Assembly (NCBI GenBank): GCA_025356445.1
Contig: JANXSZ010000016.1
Location: forward strand, 49,398-113,397
Direction of reading: 5' to 3'
Origin: Betaproteobacteria bacterium
GTDB taxonomy: Bacteria; Pseudomonadota; Gammaproteobacteria; Burkholderiales; Burkholderiaceae_C
Length of the DNA: 64,000 nt
A model generated the notes under the pieces. It was not told the origin of the DNA. It saw only the letters and a list, made by a program, of their open reading frames with translations, and did not search any database. This document shows, piece by piece, positions 26,310 to 34,253 of this stretch. A program made the translations under genes and the position numbers. Positions within the stretch are counted from its first letter, which is position 1. Each line of letters starts with the position of its first letter.

Positions 26310-27395
26310 ATGACCTCTGTTTTCTCTTCTTCTCCCACTCCCAACGCCCGCCACCCCTACGAGACCTTATCGCCCGACGTGGTGGTCGATGCCCTCGCCA
26401 GCGTCGGTCTGCACGCTGACGGGCGGCTGATGGCGCTCAGCTCTTATGAAAACCGGGTGTACCTCGCGCATCTGGAAGCCGATGGCGAGGATCACATTGA
26501 GGGCACAGATGGCGCTTCTCTCGACGCCGTTGTTCTCAAGTTCTACCGCCCCAACCGCTGGACGCCAGCGCAAATTCTTGAAGAGCACGCCTTTGCTGCC
26601 GAGCTGATGGCGGCAGACATTCCCGTCATCGGCCCGCTGCGCCTGCAAGGCCAAACGCTGCACACCTTCGGCGGCTTCGCGTTCTCGGTCAGTCCCCGGC
26701 GTGGGGGGCGTCGCCCTGAGTTGGACGATTTTGAGGTGCTGGAGTGGATTGGCCGCTTCCTTGCCCGCATTCACACTGTGGGTGCAGCCCAACCTTTCGT
26801 TCACCGCCCCGCGCTGGACATCGCCACTTTCGCAGCCGAGCCTGCTGAGTGGCTGCAAGCGCACGAGATGATTCCCCTGGATGTGCAAGGTGCGTGGCAA
26901 GTGGCGTACAAAAATGCTCTTGAATTGATAGCTGCCAGTGCGCTAGGAGAGCGCGCAACAGGGCAGTTGGGTTTAAAAATAAAAAATATTCGCCTCCATG
27001 GTGACTGCCATCCCGGCAACATCCTGTGGACGCCCGCTGAGTTGCCTGGTGGTGGCCCGCATTTTGTCGATCTGGACGACGCCCGCACCGGCCCTGCCGT
27101 GCAAGACCTGTGGATGCTGCTGAGCGGAGACCGCCGGGAATGCACGCAGCAGCTTTCGGCTTTGCTGGACGGCTATGAGCAAATCCGTGACTTCAATCGC
27201 CAGGAGCTGGCATTGATTGAGCCCTTGCGTACCCTGCGCCTCATCCACTACAGTGCATGGCTGGCCCGCCGCTGGGAAGACCCGATTTTCCCAGTCAATT
27301 TCCCCTGGTTTGGCAGCAGCGACTACTGGCGTGGTCAGGTGCAGATGCTGGAGCAGCAGATCGAGGCGATGCAAGAGCCTGTGTTGATGGTGTGA
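26310..27395 (+). CDS. srkA: SrkA/YihE-like stress response Ser/Thr kinase
   Basis: 361 residues from ATG 26310 (26292 is an alternative). Choline/aminoglycoside-kinase fold: VVLKFYRPNRWTPAQILEEHAFAAEL N-lobe, catalytic loop RLHGDCHPGNILW (about 230-243) and metal-binding VDLDDARTGPAVQDLW. E. coli YihE/SrkA protects against oxidative and other stresses, including toxin-triggered death. Residues about 201-227 (ALELIAASALGERATGQ...) fall in a dispersed DNA repeat (copy C) inserted in frame just before the catalytic loop, an extra segment relative to what I remember of homologues. Confidence 0.88.
   Translation: MTSVFSSSPTPNARHPYETLSPDVVVDALASVGLHADGRLMALSSYENRVYLAHLEADGEDHIEGTDGASLDAVVLKFYRPNRWTPAQILEEHAFAAELMAADIPVIGPLRLQGQTLHTFGGFAFSVSPRRGGRRPELDDFEVLEWIGRFLARIHTVGAAQPFVHRPALDIATFAAEPAEWLQAHEMIPLDVQGAWQVAYKNALELIAASALGERATGQLGLKIKNIRLHGDCHPGNILWTPAELPGGGPHFVDLDDARTGPAVQDLWMLLSGDRRECTQQLSALLDGYEQIRDFNRQELALIEPLRTLRLIHYSAWLARRWEDPIFPVNFPWFGSSDYWRGQVQMLEQQIEAMQEPVLMV
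26911..26990 (+). repeat. Dispersed repeat, copy C, in frame inside srkA-like gene
   Basis: Head GCTCTTGAATTGATAGCT at 26916-26933 matches copy A in 14 of 18 bases and copy G in 15 of 18. ATAGCTGCCAGTGC at 26928-26941 matches copy H (43141-43154) in 13 of 14. The downstream end is A/T-rich. The insertion is a whole number of codons and keeps the kinase open. Confidence 0.6.
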
Positions 27396-27527
27396 TTCCA
27401 ATGGGAGTGAGTTAAGGCGTCGCTTCATGTGACGCAATGCGCATTGACGACCCTGTTTTCTCTGGGCTTGGCCTGGGGGTGTTTGTAATAGGGTGTAGCA
27501 ACTAGGGAAAACCCTTATAGTGGCCTT

Positions 27528-28211
27528 ATGACTGAAACAAGCATTCCTGTTCCTGCCGTTCCCGGCAAAGTCCATGTGCCTATACGCTCACTCGGCCCAA
27601 GCCACCGTGAGCGCATTGCCAAGCACCTGATGGATTTAGAGCCCGCAGACCGCTACCTGCGCTTTGGCTATGCGGCGGGGGACGAGCAAATCCAGCGCTA
27701 TGTGGACAGCCTCGACTTTGAGCGTGACGAGATTTTTGGCATCTACAACCGCAATCTAGAGATGATTGCCATGGCGCACCTCGCCAAAAATGAAGACCCC
27801 CAGCACAAGGTATGCGCTGAATTTGGCGTCTCTGTGCTCAAAAAAGCCCGTGGCAAGGGCTACGGCAGCCGTTTGTTTGACCGCGCAGTGATGCATGCCC
27901 GCAACGAAGGCATTGACCTGTTGTTCATCCACGCGCTGAGCGAAAACACCGCCATGCTGCGCATTGCGGTCAAAGCCGGTGCCAAGGTGCAGCGTGACGG
28001 TTCCGAATCCGAGGCCTACCTCACCGTTCCCCAAGCTACGCTGGACAGCCGCATCACCGAAATCGTGGAAGAGCAGTTCGCCCAGGCGGACTACCGCCTG
28101 AAGGTGCAGGCCAAGCAGTTTTGGGATTTCCTGTTCGGGCTGCAAGATCTGCGGCGCGGGGTAGGGCAAGGCTTGCCTGCTGGTGTGACGGAGCGGCGCG
28201 AGGTGATGTGA
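27528..28211 (+). CDS. GNAT-family N-acetyltransferase
   Basis: 227 residues. The GNAT core includes FGVSVLKKARGKGYGSRLFDRAVMHARNEGI, with the acetyl-CoA pyrophosphate loop R/Q-x-x-G-x-G/A around KARGKGYGSRL (about 105-115), and LFIHALSENTAMLRIAVKAGA in the C-terminal half. A C-terminal extension of about 50 residues follows. The substrate is unknown. Stand-alone gene preceded by an A/T-rich region with AGGGAAAACCCTTATAG near 27504-27520 just before the ATG. Confidence 0.82.
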   Translation: MTETSIPVPAVPGKVHVPIRSLGPSHRERIAKHLMDLEPADRYLRFGYAAGDEQIQRYVDSLDFERDEIFGIYNRNLEMIAMAHLAKNEDPQHKVCAEFGVSVLKKARGKGYGSRLFDRAVMHARNEGIDLLFIHALSENTAMLRIAVKAGAKVQRDGSESEAYLTVPQATLDSRITEIVEEQFAQADYRLKVQAKQFWDFLFGLQDLRRGVGQGLPAGVTERREVM

Positions 28212-28345
28212 AGACGGCTAGGCCTTCACCGTGCCTATGCGTGTCTGATTTCACCCAATGACGTTTCAGTTTGCGCTGGCGTATCCCCCAAAGCCCTTTG
28301 TGGTGCCGGTGTAAGTCAGTATGGATTTTGAGCCCCAATTTCAAA

Positions 28346-28392
28346 AATACGGCTCATAAATTGAGCCGTATTAAGTTAAAATGCGGCTCATG
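28346..28392. promoter_or_regulatory. Palindromic operator and extra half-site before the Fic gene
   Basis: A perfect 11-bp inverted repeat with arms AATACGGCTCA (28346-28356) and TGAGCCGTATT (28362-28372) and a 5-bp centre. A further CGGCTCA half-site lies at 28384-28390 over the start codon region, and a weaker TGAGCCC is at 28329. The spacing of same-face half-sites and the C-terminal helix-turn-helix of the encoded protein predict autoregulation. Confidence 0.7.
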
Positions 28393-29604
28393 CCACTCAT
28401 TCGTCCTTCTCTACCGCCCGCCGCTGCCCCCCGTTACATCTGGCAGCAGCCCGGTTGGCCCGCTTTGACGGTCGATGCCGCACGTCTTGCCTCCTCTGTG
28501 CAGACCGCGCAACGCCAGCTTGGGCAGGTGCTGGGGCAAGCGGCGGCGCTGGGTTTGATGTCGCGCGAAGGTCTGCATCAGCAAGTGTGGGTGGATGAAG
28601 CCATCGCTACAGCGGCGATTGAAGGCGAGCGGTTGAACCGCGACTCGGTGCGCTCATCGGTGCTGCGCCGCTTGGGTTTGACCGATGACGGCCCCAGCAG
28701 CCGCGATGTCGAGGGTTTGATCGACGTGTTGCAAGATGCGGTGGCGGGCCATGCGGCAGTGCTGGACGTTGATCGGCTGTGCCGCTGGCAGTCCGCGCTA
28801 TTCCCTGCGGGCACCTCGGGCATCCACCGCATCGCTGTGGGACGTTACCGCGACCACACTGAGGCCATGCAGATCATCAGCGGGCAGCTGGGCCGTGAAG
28901 TGGTGCATTACACCGCGCCACCCTCATCGACAGTGGCTGCTGAAATGGAGCGGTTTCTAGCGTGGTTTGAGTCCACACGCCCCACGCCGAGGCAGCCTAT
29001 AGACATTGCAATGAACGGTTCCAGTGACGGCCCCATAGATGGCATCACTCGCGCCGCATTGGCCCACCTGTGGTTCGAGAGCATCCACCCTTTTGAAGAC
29101 GGCAACGGGCGCATAGGCCGTGCCATTGTCGAGCTGGCCTTGGCCCAAGACCGAGGCGCGGCCTCGCGCATGGTCAGCCTTTCCACCCAGCTGTTGGCGC
29201 ACCGCCGCGCTTACTACGATGCACTGCACACCGCTCAAACCGGTGGATTGGACGTGACCGCCTGGGTGCAGTGGTTCGCGCAGACGTTCACCCAAGCCTG
29301 CGAAGCCTCCTGCACCATCATGGCCAGCGCCCTACAAAAAGCCAGCTTTTGGTCAGACCACACCGATGGCGCCGTGAATGCCCGGCAACGCAAAGTGCTG
29401 CAAAAACTGCTGGACGCAGGTGACGGTGGCTTTCTGGGCGGCTTGACCGCCGAGAAATACACCAAGATCACCGGCGCTTCCAAGGCCACGGCGACACGGG
29501 ATTTGGCGGATTTGCTCCGCCAAGAGCTGCTGTGGGTGCAGGGTGTGGGAAAGGCGACGCGGTATGGCGTGAAGGTGGTGGGGTGGGTGCAGGGAGTTAG
29601 CTGA
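28381..29604 (+). CDS. Fic-family protein with C-terminal HTH (DUF4172 type)
   Basis: 407 residues. The N-terminal about 90 residues are of DUF4172 type (YIWQQPGWPALTVDAARL...). The Fic core has the inhibitory-type TAAIEGERLNRDSVRSS helix and the catalytic HPFEDGNGRIGR (His about 239), so AMP transfer from ATP to a hydroxyl group is expected. The C-terminal part (about 335-400: LTAEKYTKITGASKATATRDLADLLRQ) is a winged helix. ATG 28381 lies inside the operator array; ATG 28390 is the alternative start. No separate antitoxin gene is present; the S/TxxxE(G/N) helix may act in cis. Confidence 0.9.
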   Translation: MRLMPLIRPSLPPAAAPRYIWQQPGWPALTVDAARLASSVQTAQRQLGQVLGQAAALGLMSREGLHQQVWVDEAIATAAIEGERLNRDSVRSSVLRRLGLTDDGPSSRDVEGLIDVLQDAVAGHAAVLDVDRLCRWQSALFPAGTSGIHRIAVGRYRDHTEAMQIISGQLGREVVHYTAPPSSTVAAEMERFLAWFESTRPTPRQPIDIAMNGSSDGPIDGITRAALAHLWFESIHPFEDGNGRIGRAIVELALAQDRGAASRMVSLSTQLLAHRRAYYDALHTAQTGGLDVTAWVQWFAQTFTQACEASCTIMASALQKASFWSDHTDGAVNARQRKVLQKLLDAGDGGFLGGLTAEKYTKITGASKATATRDLADLLRQELLWVQGVGKATRYGVKVVGWVQGVS

Positions 29605-29625
29605 TGTGGAAGTTTATTTTTAAAA

Positions 29626-29639
29626 AGCAAACGCTTGCT
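29626..29639. promoter_or_regulatory. Candidate TetR operator
   Basis: AGCAAACGCTTGCT is symmetric at 12 of 14 positions, flanked by A/T tracts, and sits 33 bp upstream of the TetR-family gene. It has the size and form of operators bound by TetR regulators of acyl-CoA pathways. Predicted autoregulation of the TetR-SDR-carboxylase operon. Confidence 0.55.
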
Positions 29640-29671
29640 AAAAATAAAAACCTTTGTTATCGTCCATCGCC

Positions 29672-30418
29672 ATGGACAAATCCAGCACGCCCCACACCGC
29701 ACAGCGCACCCTTGAAGACACGGGTTCAGGTGTAACGCTTCCCAAACGTCCCCGTGGACGCCCCCCTAAAACTTCCGACGAACGTGATGATGGCAACCGC
29801 CGCCAAGCGCTGCTGAGCGCTGCGGCCAAGCTGTTTCGCACCCAGGGTTTTGATGCCACCACCACGCGTGACATTGCCGCAGCGGTGGGCATGCACAGTG
29901 GTTCGCCGTTCTACCACTTCAAAAGCAAAAGTGCCCTGCTGTTTGCCGTGATCGAAGAGGGCATGCGGGCCGCCATTGCACGCCAGAGCGCGGCCCTGCA
30001 AGCCCTGAGTTCGGGGACTTCGATGCTATTGAATTCAGAGCTTTCAACGCCCATCCACCATGCACCAGAGGCCCTTTTGGCCGTGTTGGTGCGCAACCAC
30101 CTTGATATCTTGCTCGGCCCCGATGCCGACTTCATTCCGGTGATGCTGTACGAGTGGCGCAGCCTCAATCCGCGCCAGCGCAAGCAAATCACCTTCATCA
30201 AGGACGAGTACGAATCCGTGTGGACGCCGGTGCTGCTGGCGCTTCACGCGGCTGGGCGCTTGGGCTGTGAGGTCAAGCTGGCCCGACTGATGATTTTTGG
30301 TGCGTTGAACTGGACGGCGCAGTGGTACGACCCGCGTCAAGCCACCCAGGGCGGCGCGTCATTGGACGACTTGACCACCGCCGCTATCGCTCTTTTTTTA
30401 AACAAGGACACCGCATGA
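29672..30418 (+). CDS. TetR-family regulator of the acyl-CoA carboxylase cluster
   Basis: 248 residues from ATG 29672. A basic N-terminal tail with KRPRGRPPK (an AT-hook-like segment) precedes the TetR helix-turn-helix (LLSAAAKLFRTQGFDATTTRDIAAAVGMHSGSPFYHFKSK). The ligand domain follows, with DFIPVMLYEWRSL. Residues about 119-138 come from dispersed repeat copy G. The TGA overlaps the ATG of the SDR gene by four bases, so it heads the operon it probably controls; an AtuR-like acyl-CoA-sensing role is inference. Confidence 0.88.
   Translation: MDKSSTPHTAQRTLEDTGSGVTLPKRPRGRPPKTSDERDDGNRRQALLSAAAKLFRTQGFDATTTRDIAAAVGMHSGSPFYHFKSKSALLFAVIEEGMRAAIARQSAALQALSSGTSMLLNSELSTPIHHAPEALLAVLVRNHLDILLGPDADFIPVMLYEWRSLNPRQRKQITFIKDEYESVWTPVLLALHAAGRLGCEVKLARLMIFGALNWTAQWYDPRQATQGGASLDDLTTAAIALFLNKDTA
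30025..30083 (+). repeat. Dispersed repeat, copy G, in frame inside TetR gene
   Basis: Head GCTATTGAATTCAGAGCT (30025-30042) matches copies A and C; the end GAGGCCCTTTTGG (30068-30080) fits the T-rich tail. It is read in a different codon phase from copy C, which argues for a shared DNA element rather than protein homology. It lies between the DNA-binding and ligand domains. Confidence 0.55.
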
Positions 30419-31317
30419 CTGCACCACACTACCGCTCCATCTTCACCCCCGGCCTGTTGGCTGGCAAAATCATCATCGTCACCGGCGGTGGCTCGGGCAT
30501 TGGGCGCTGCACTGCGCATGAGTTGGCTGCACTGGGTGCCCATGTGGTGCTGGTGGGGCGTAACTTGGAAAAGCTGCAAACCACCGCTGCCGAGATCGCC
30601 GCTGACAGCCTGGAGATGGGCGGCACGGTGAGCTTTCACACCTGCGACATCCGGCAAGAAGAGGCTGTGAAGCAGACCATCGCCGCTATCGTCACCGCGC
30701 AGGGCCGCATTGACGGGTTGGTCAACAACGCGGGCGGCCAGTACATGACGCCGCTGGAAGCCATCAGCGCCAAGGGCTGGGATGCGGTGGTACACACCAA
30801 TCTGACGGGCGGGTTTTTGATGGCGCGTGAATGCTATGTGCAGGCCATGCACGAGCGCGGTGGGGCCATCGTCAACATCGTGGCCGACATGTGGGGCTCG
30901 ATGCCCGGCATGGGCCACAGCGGCGCGGCGCGGGCTGGCATGGTGAGTTTTACCGAGACGGCGGCGCTGGAATGGGCGAAGGCGGGTGTGCGCGTCAATG
31001 CCGTGGCCCCCGGCTACATCGCCTCCAGCGGCATGGACCATTACCCGCCTGAAGCGGGCGAGCGCTTGCGCCAAATGAAAGACACCGTGCCGCTGGGGCG
31101 CTTTGGCAACGAGGCGGAAACATCGGCGGCGATTGTGTTTTTGCTCAGCCCGGCCGCGTCCTTCATCAGCGGTAGCGTGTTGCGTGTGGACGGCGCACGG
31201 CCCCAGGTGCGCATGGGCTGGGGCGACTTCACCGCCGAGGCCGCTGTACAGACGCGGGAAGCGGTGAAGCCGTTTGAGGGCTTCCACCGCGCTGTGACGC
31301 CTAAAGTTTTTGCCTGA
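30415..31317 (+). CDS. SDR oxidoreductase, citronellol-catabolism-like, with HxxxR active site
   Basis: 300 residues. Cofactor motif TGGGSGIGRCTAHEL (about 19-33) and NNAGGQ are intact. The usual catalytic YxxxK is replaced: GMGHSGAARAGM has His where Tyr and Arg where Lys are expected. I recall the same HSGAARAG signature in proteins annotated as citronellol catabolism dehydrogenase (AtuB/AtuG type) in Pseudomonas, so the change is probably a subfamily trait, not decay. Coupled by ATGA overlap to the TetR gene and followed 44 bp later by the carboxylase beta subunit. Confidence 0.87.
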   Translation: MTAPHYRSIFTPGLLAGKIIIVTGGGSGIGRCTAHELAALGAHVVLVGRNLEKLQTTAAEIAADSLEMGGTVSFHTCDIRQEEAVKQTIAAIVTAQGRIDGLVNNAGGQYMTPLEAISAKGWDAVVHTNLTGGFLMARECYVQAMHERGGAIVNIVADMWGSMPGMGHSGAARAGMVSFTETAALEWAKAGVRVNAVAPGYIASSGMDHYPPEAGERLRQMKDTVPLGRFGNEAETSAAIVFLLSPAASFISGSVLRVDGARPQVRMGWGDFTAEAAVQTREAVKPFEGFHRAVTPKVFA

Positions 31318-31361
31318 AGTTGTTGTCTGAAGTATTTACCCCGTAACGGTAGGGTTGAAAA

Positions 31362-32987
31362 ATGACTGTTTTTGCCTCCTCCTGGAACGCCCAAAGCCCG
31401 CTCGCCGCCCAGCGCTGCGAGGCCATGCTGGTCCGTCTCCAGCAACTGCGTGCCCTTGAAGACCGCGCCGCGCAGGCGTCGGCCAAGTCGAAACCCGTGT
31501 TCGACAAACGCGGCCAGTTGCTGCCCCGCGAGCGGGTGGCGCTGCTGCTTGACCCCGGCCAGCCGTATTTGCCGCTGTGCGCCATTGCAGGCTACGCCCA
31601 AGACCACAAAGACCCTGCACAGTCGGTGCCCGGTGGTGGGGTGATTGCCGGTATCGGCTGGATCAGCGGCGTGCGTTGCATGGTGGTTGCCAGCGACTCG
31701 GGCATCGAAGCCGGTTCCATCCAGGCGATGGGGCTGGACAAAATTCTGCGCGTCCAAGAGCTGGCCCTGGCCAACAAACTGCCCTTCGTTCATCTGGTGG
31801 AAAGCGCGGGGGCCAACCTGATGCGTTACCGGGTGGAAGGTTTTGTGCTCGGTGGTGCGCTGTTCCGTAATTTGGCACAACTGTCTGCTGCGGGTATCCC
31901 CGTCATCACCGTGCAGCATGGTTCCGGGACAGCCGGTGGTGCGTACATGCCGGGTCTGAGTGATGTGGTCATCATGGTGCGCAACCGCTCCCGCGCCTTC
32001 CTCGCTGGCCCGCCGTTGTTGATGGCTGCGACGGGGGAAGTTGCCACAGAAGAGGAACTGGGCGGCGCGGAGATGCACACCAGCTTGTCGGGTTTGGGCG
32101 AATACCTGGCTGAGGATGATCGCCAAGCCTTGGGGATGGCCCGGGAAGTGGTTGCACGATTGGATTGGCTACAGGTGCAGCAGGGTCACACAACCCGACT
32201 GCCCCCCCCAGAACCGCATTACCCTGCCGAAGACCTTCTCGGTTTGATGCCCGAAACACTTCGCGAACCCATCGACATGCGTGAAATCATGGCCCGCCTT
32301 GCTGACGATTCCGATCTCCTCGAATTCAAACCGCTTTACGGCCCTCAAACCCTCTGCGTACAGGCCAGTATTGCGGGACATGCTATCGGTTTTATATCGA
32401 ACAACGGCCCGATTGATGTAGCCGGTGCCAACAAAGCCACCCACTTCATCCAGCGCCAATGCCAACTCGGCCAGCCTATCGTCTACTTGCAAAACACCAC
32501 GGGCTACATGGTGGGCAAAGAGAGTGAGCAGGGCGGGATGATCAAGCATGGCAGCAAGATGATCCAGGCGGTTACCAGCGCCACCGTGCCGCAAATCACG
32601 GTCCAGTGCGGGGCCAGCTTCGGTGCGGGCAACTACGGCATGTGCGGACGGGGCTATGCGCCGCGTTTCCTGTTCAGCTGGCCCAACGCTAAAACGGCGG
32701 TGATGGGTGGCGAGCAGGCTGCCCGCACCATGCAAATCGTCACCGAGGCGGCGATGGCACGCAAAGGCCTCGTGCCTGATCCAGCCGCGTCGCAAGCCCA
32801 GTTCGACAAGATCGTCAGCGTGTTCGAGTCACAAGCCGATGCGTTCTACACCAGCGGCCTGCTGCTCGACGATGGCGTGATCGACCCGCGGGATACCCGC
32901 GCTGTGCTGGCGCAGTGCTTGAGCCTGTGTGCTGAGGCGGCTGAGCGCCCTCTTAACCCGATGCAGTTTGGCGTAGCTCGAATGTAG
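31362..32987 (+). CDS. Acyl-CoA carboxylase beta subunit (carboxyltransferase)
   Basis: 541 residues. Transfers CO2 from carboxybiotin to an acyl-CoA. The two crotonase-like halves carry GSGTAGGAYMPGLSD (N half, about 185-200) and QNTTGYMVGKESEQGGMIKHGSKMI (in part; about 375-400), of the methylcrotonyl/geranyl-CoA carboxylase type rather than propionyl-CoA type. The segment usually reading DREHFGRIF in methylcrotonyl enzymes is YRVEGFVLGGALF here, so the acyl pocket differs. The alpha subunit is two genes downstream. Substrate unknown; geranyl-CoA-like or another branched unsaturated acyl-CoA is likely. Confidence 0.9.
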   Translation: MTVFASSWNAQSPLAAQRCEAMLVRLQQLRALEDRAAQASAKSKPVFDKRGQLLPRERVALLLDPGQPYLPLCAIAGYAQDHKDPAQSVPGGGVIAGIGWISGVRCMVVASDSGIEAGSIQAMGLDKILRVQELALANKLPFVHLVESAGANLMRYRVEGFVLGGALFRNLAQLSAAGIPVITVQHGSGTAGGAYMPGLSDVVIMVRNRSRAFLAGPPLLMAATGEVATEEELGGAEMHTSLSGLGEYLAEDDRQALGMAREVVARLDWLQVQQGHTTRLPPPEPHYPAEDLLGLMPETLREPIDMREIMARLADDSDLLEFKPLYGPQTLCVQASIAGHAIGFISNNGPIDVAGANKATHFIQRQCQLGQPIVYLQNTTGYMVGKESEQGGMIKHGSKMIQAVTSATVPQITVQCGASFGAGNYGMCGRGYAPRFLFSWPNAKTAVMGGEQAARTMQIVTEAAMARKGLVPDPAASQAQFDKIVSVFESQADAFYTSGLLLDDGVIDPRDTRAVLAQCLSLCAEAAERPLNPMQFGVARM

Positions 32988-33040
32988 AACCACACCCATC
33001 AGCCTTCGCCCCTTATTGAAAACCCAACGGAGACAACGCC

Positions 33041-34234
33041 ATGAACTTCACCCACGAACACCGCGAAATCCAGAAAACCCTGAAGCGCTATATCGACGAG
33101 CAAATCAACCCGCATGTGGACGAATGGGAAGCCGCTGAAATTTTCCCGGCGCACGAGGTGTTCAAAGGTTTGGGCGATTTGGGGCTGCTGGGTCTGACCA
33201 AACCCGAGGCTTACGGTGGTGCGGGCCTGGACTATTCCTACAGCATGGCGATGGCCGAAACGCTGGGTGAAATCCACTGCGGTGGCGTACCCATGGCGAT
33301 TGGTGTGCAAACCGACATGTGTACCCCCGCACTGGCCCGCTTTGGCAGCGAAGAACTGAAGCGCGAATTCCTCGCCCCTGCCATCAGTGGCGATGCTGTG
33401 GGCTGCATCGGTGTGAGTGAACCCGGTGCGGGCAGCGACGTGGCGGGTATCAAAAGCTTTGCCCGCAAAGACGGTGACGATTACGTCATCACCGGACAAA
33501 AAATGTGGATCACTAACAGCCTGCAAGCCGACTGGATGTGCATGCTGGTTAACACGGGTGAAGGCAATCCGCACAAAAACAAAACGCTGGTGATGGTGCC
33601 GATGCGGGACGGTGGCGGTGGCGGTAAGGTCGGCAAGCTGCACCCCGGCATTTCCGTCGCCCAAAAAATCCGCAAAATTGGCATGGACTCGTCCGACACA
33701 GGCTTGATTTATTTCGACGAGGTGCGTGTGCCCCAGCGCAACCGCATCGGCCAGGAAGGCGCAGGCTTCATTTACCAGATGCAGCAGTTCCAGGAAGAGC
33801 GCCTGTGGGCGGCGGCCAGTTGCCTGCAATCGCTGAGCAACTGCATCCAGTGGACGGTGGAATGGGCACAGGAGCGCAAGATGTTTGGCGCCACCTTGGC
33901 TGACCAGCAGTGGGTGCAGTTCAAACTGGCCGAGATGAAAACCGAAGTCGAATCGCTGCGCGCACTGACCTATCGGGCGGGCGAGCTGTACGTGAGCGGC
34001 CAGGATGTGATGGAGCTGGCCAGCATGGCCAAGCTCAAAGCCGGGCGCTTGAACCGCGTGGTGCCCGACACCTGTTTGCAGTTTTGGGGCGGCATGGGTT
34101 ACACGTTGGAAAACAAAGTCTCACGCATGTTCCGCGATGGCCGTTTAGGCTCGATTGGCGGTGGTGCGGACGAGGTGATGCTGGGCATTTTGGCCAAGCT
34201 CATGGGCATTGCCAAAAAGCCCCGTCCAGCATGA
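33041..34234 (+). CDS. Acyl-CoA dehydrogenase (carboxylase cluster, first)
   Basis: 397 residues. CIGVSEPGAGSDVAGIKSFA and QKMWITNSLQADWMCMLVNT form the FAD/CoA site, and RKMFGATLADQQWVQFKLAEM is the dimer helix. The C-terminus reads SIGGGADEVMLGILAKLMG, with G at the YEG catalytic-Glu position, as in isovaleryl-CoA dehydrogenase-like enzymes where the base lies in another helix. Located between the two carboxylase subunits, it probably makes the enoyl-CoA that is carboxylated (AtuD/LiuA-like; inference). RBS CGGAG precedes the ATG. Confidence 0.9.
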   Translation: MNFTHEHREIQKTLKRYIDEQINPHVDEWEAAEIFPAHEVFKGLGDLGLLGLTKPEAYGGAGLDYSYSMAMAETLGEIHCGGVPMAIGVQTDMCTPALARFGSEELKREFLAPAISGDAVGCIGVSEPGAGSDVAGIKSFARKDGDDYVITGQKMWITNSLQADWMCMLVNTGEGNPHKNKTLVMVPMRDGGGGGKVGKLHPGISVAQKIRKIGMDSSDTGLIYFDEVRVPQRNRIGQEGAGFIYQMQQFQEERLWAAASCLQSLSNCIQWTVEWAQERKMFGATLADQQWVQFKLAEMKTEVESLRALTYRAGELYVSGQDVMELASMAKLKAGRLNRVVPDTCLQFWGGMGYTLENKVSRMFRDGRLGSIGGGADEVMLGILAKLMGIAKKPRPA

Positions 34235-34253
34235 CCAGCAAGCACAGTCTGCT

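Noticed and set aside
27504..27521. AGGGAAAACCCTTATAG before the GNAT gene as a defined regulator site
   Set aside because: Short and imperfect symmetry; I cannot tie it to a regulator, so only the sequence is noted with the gene.
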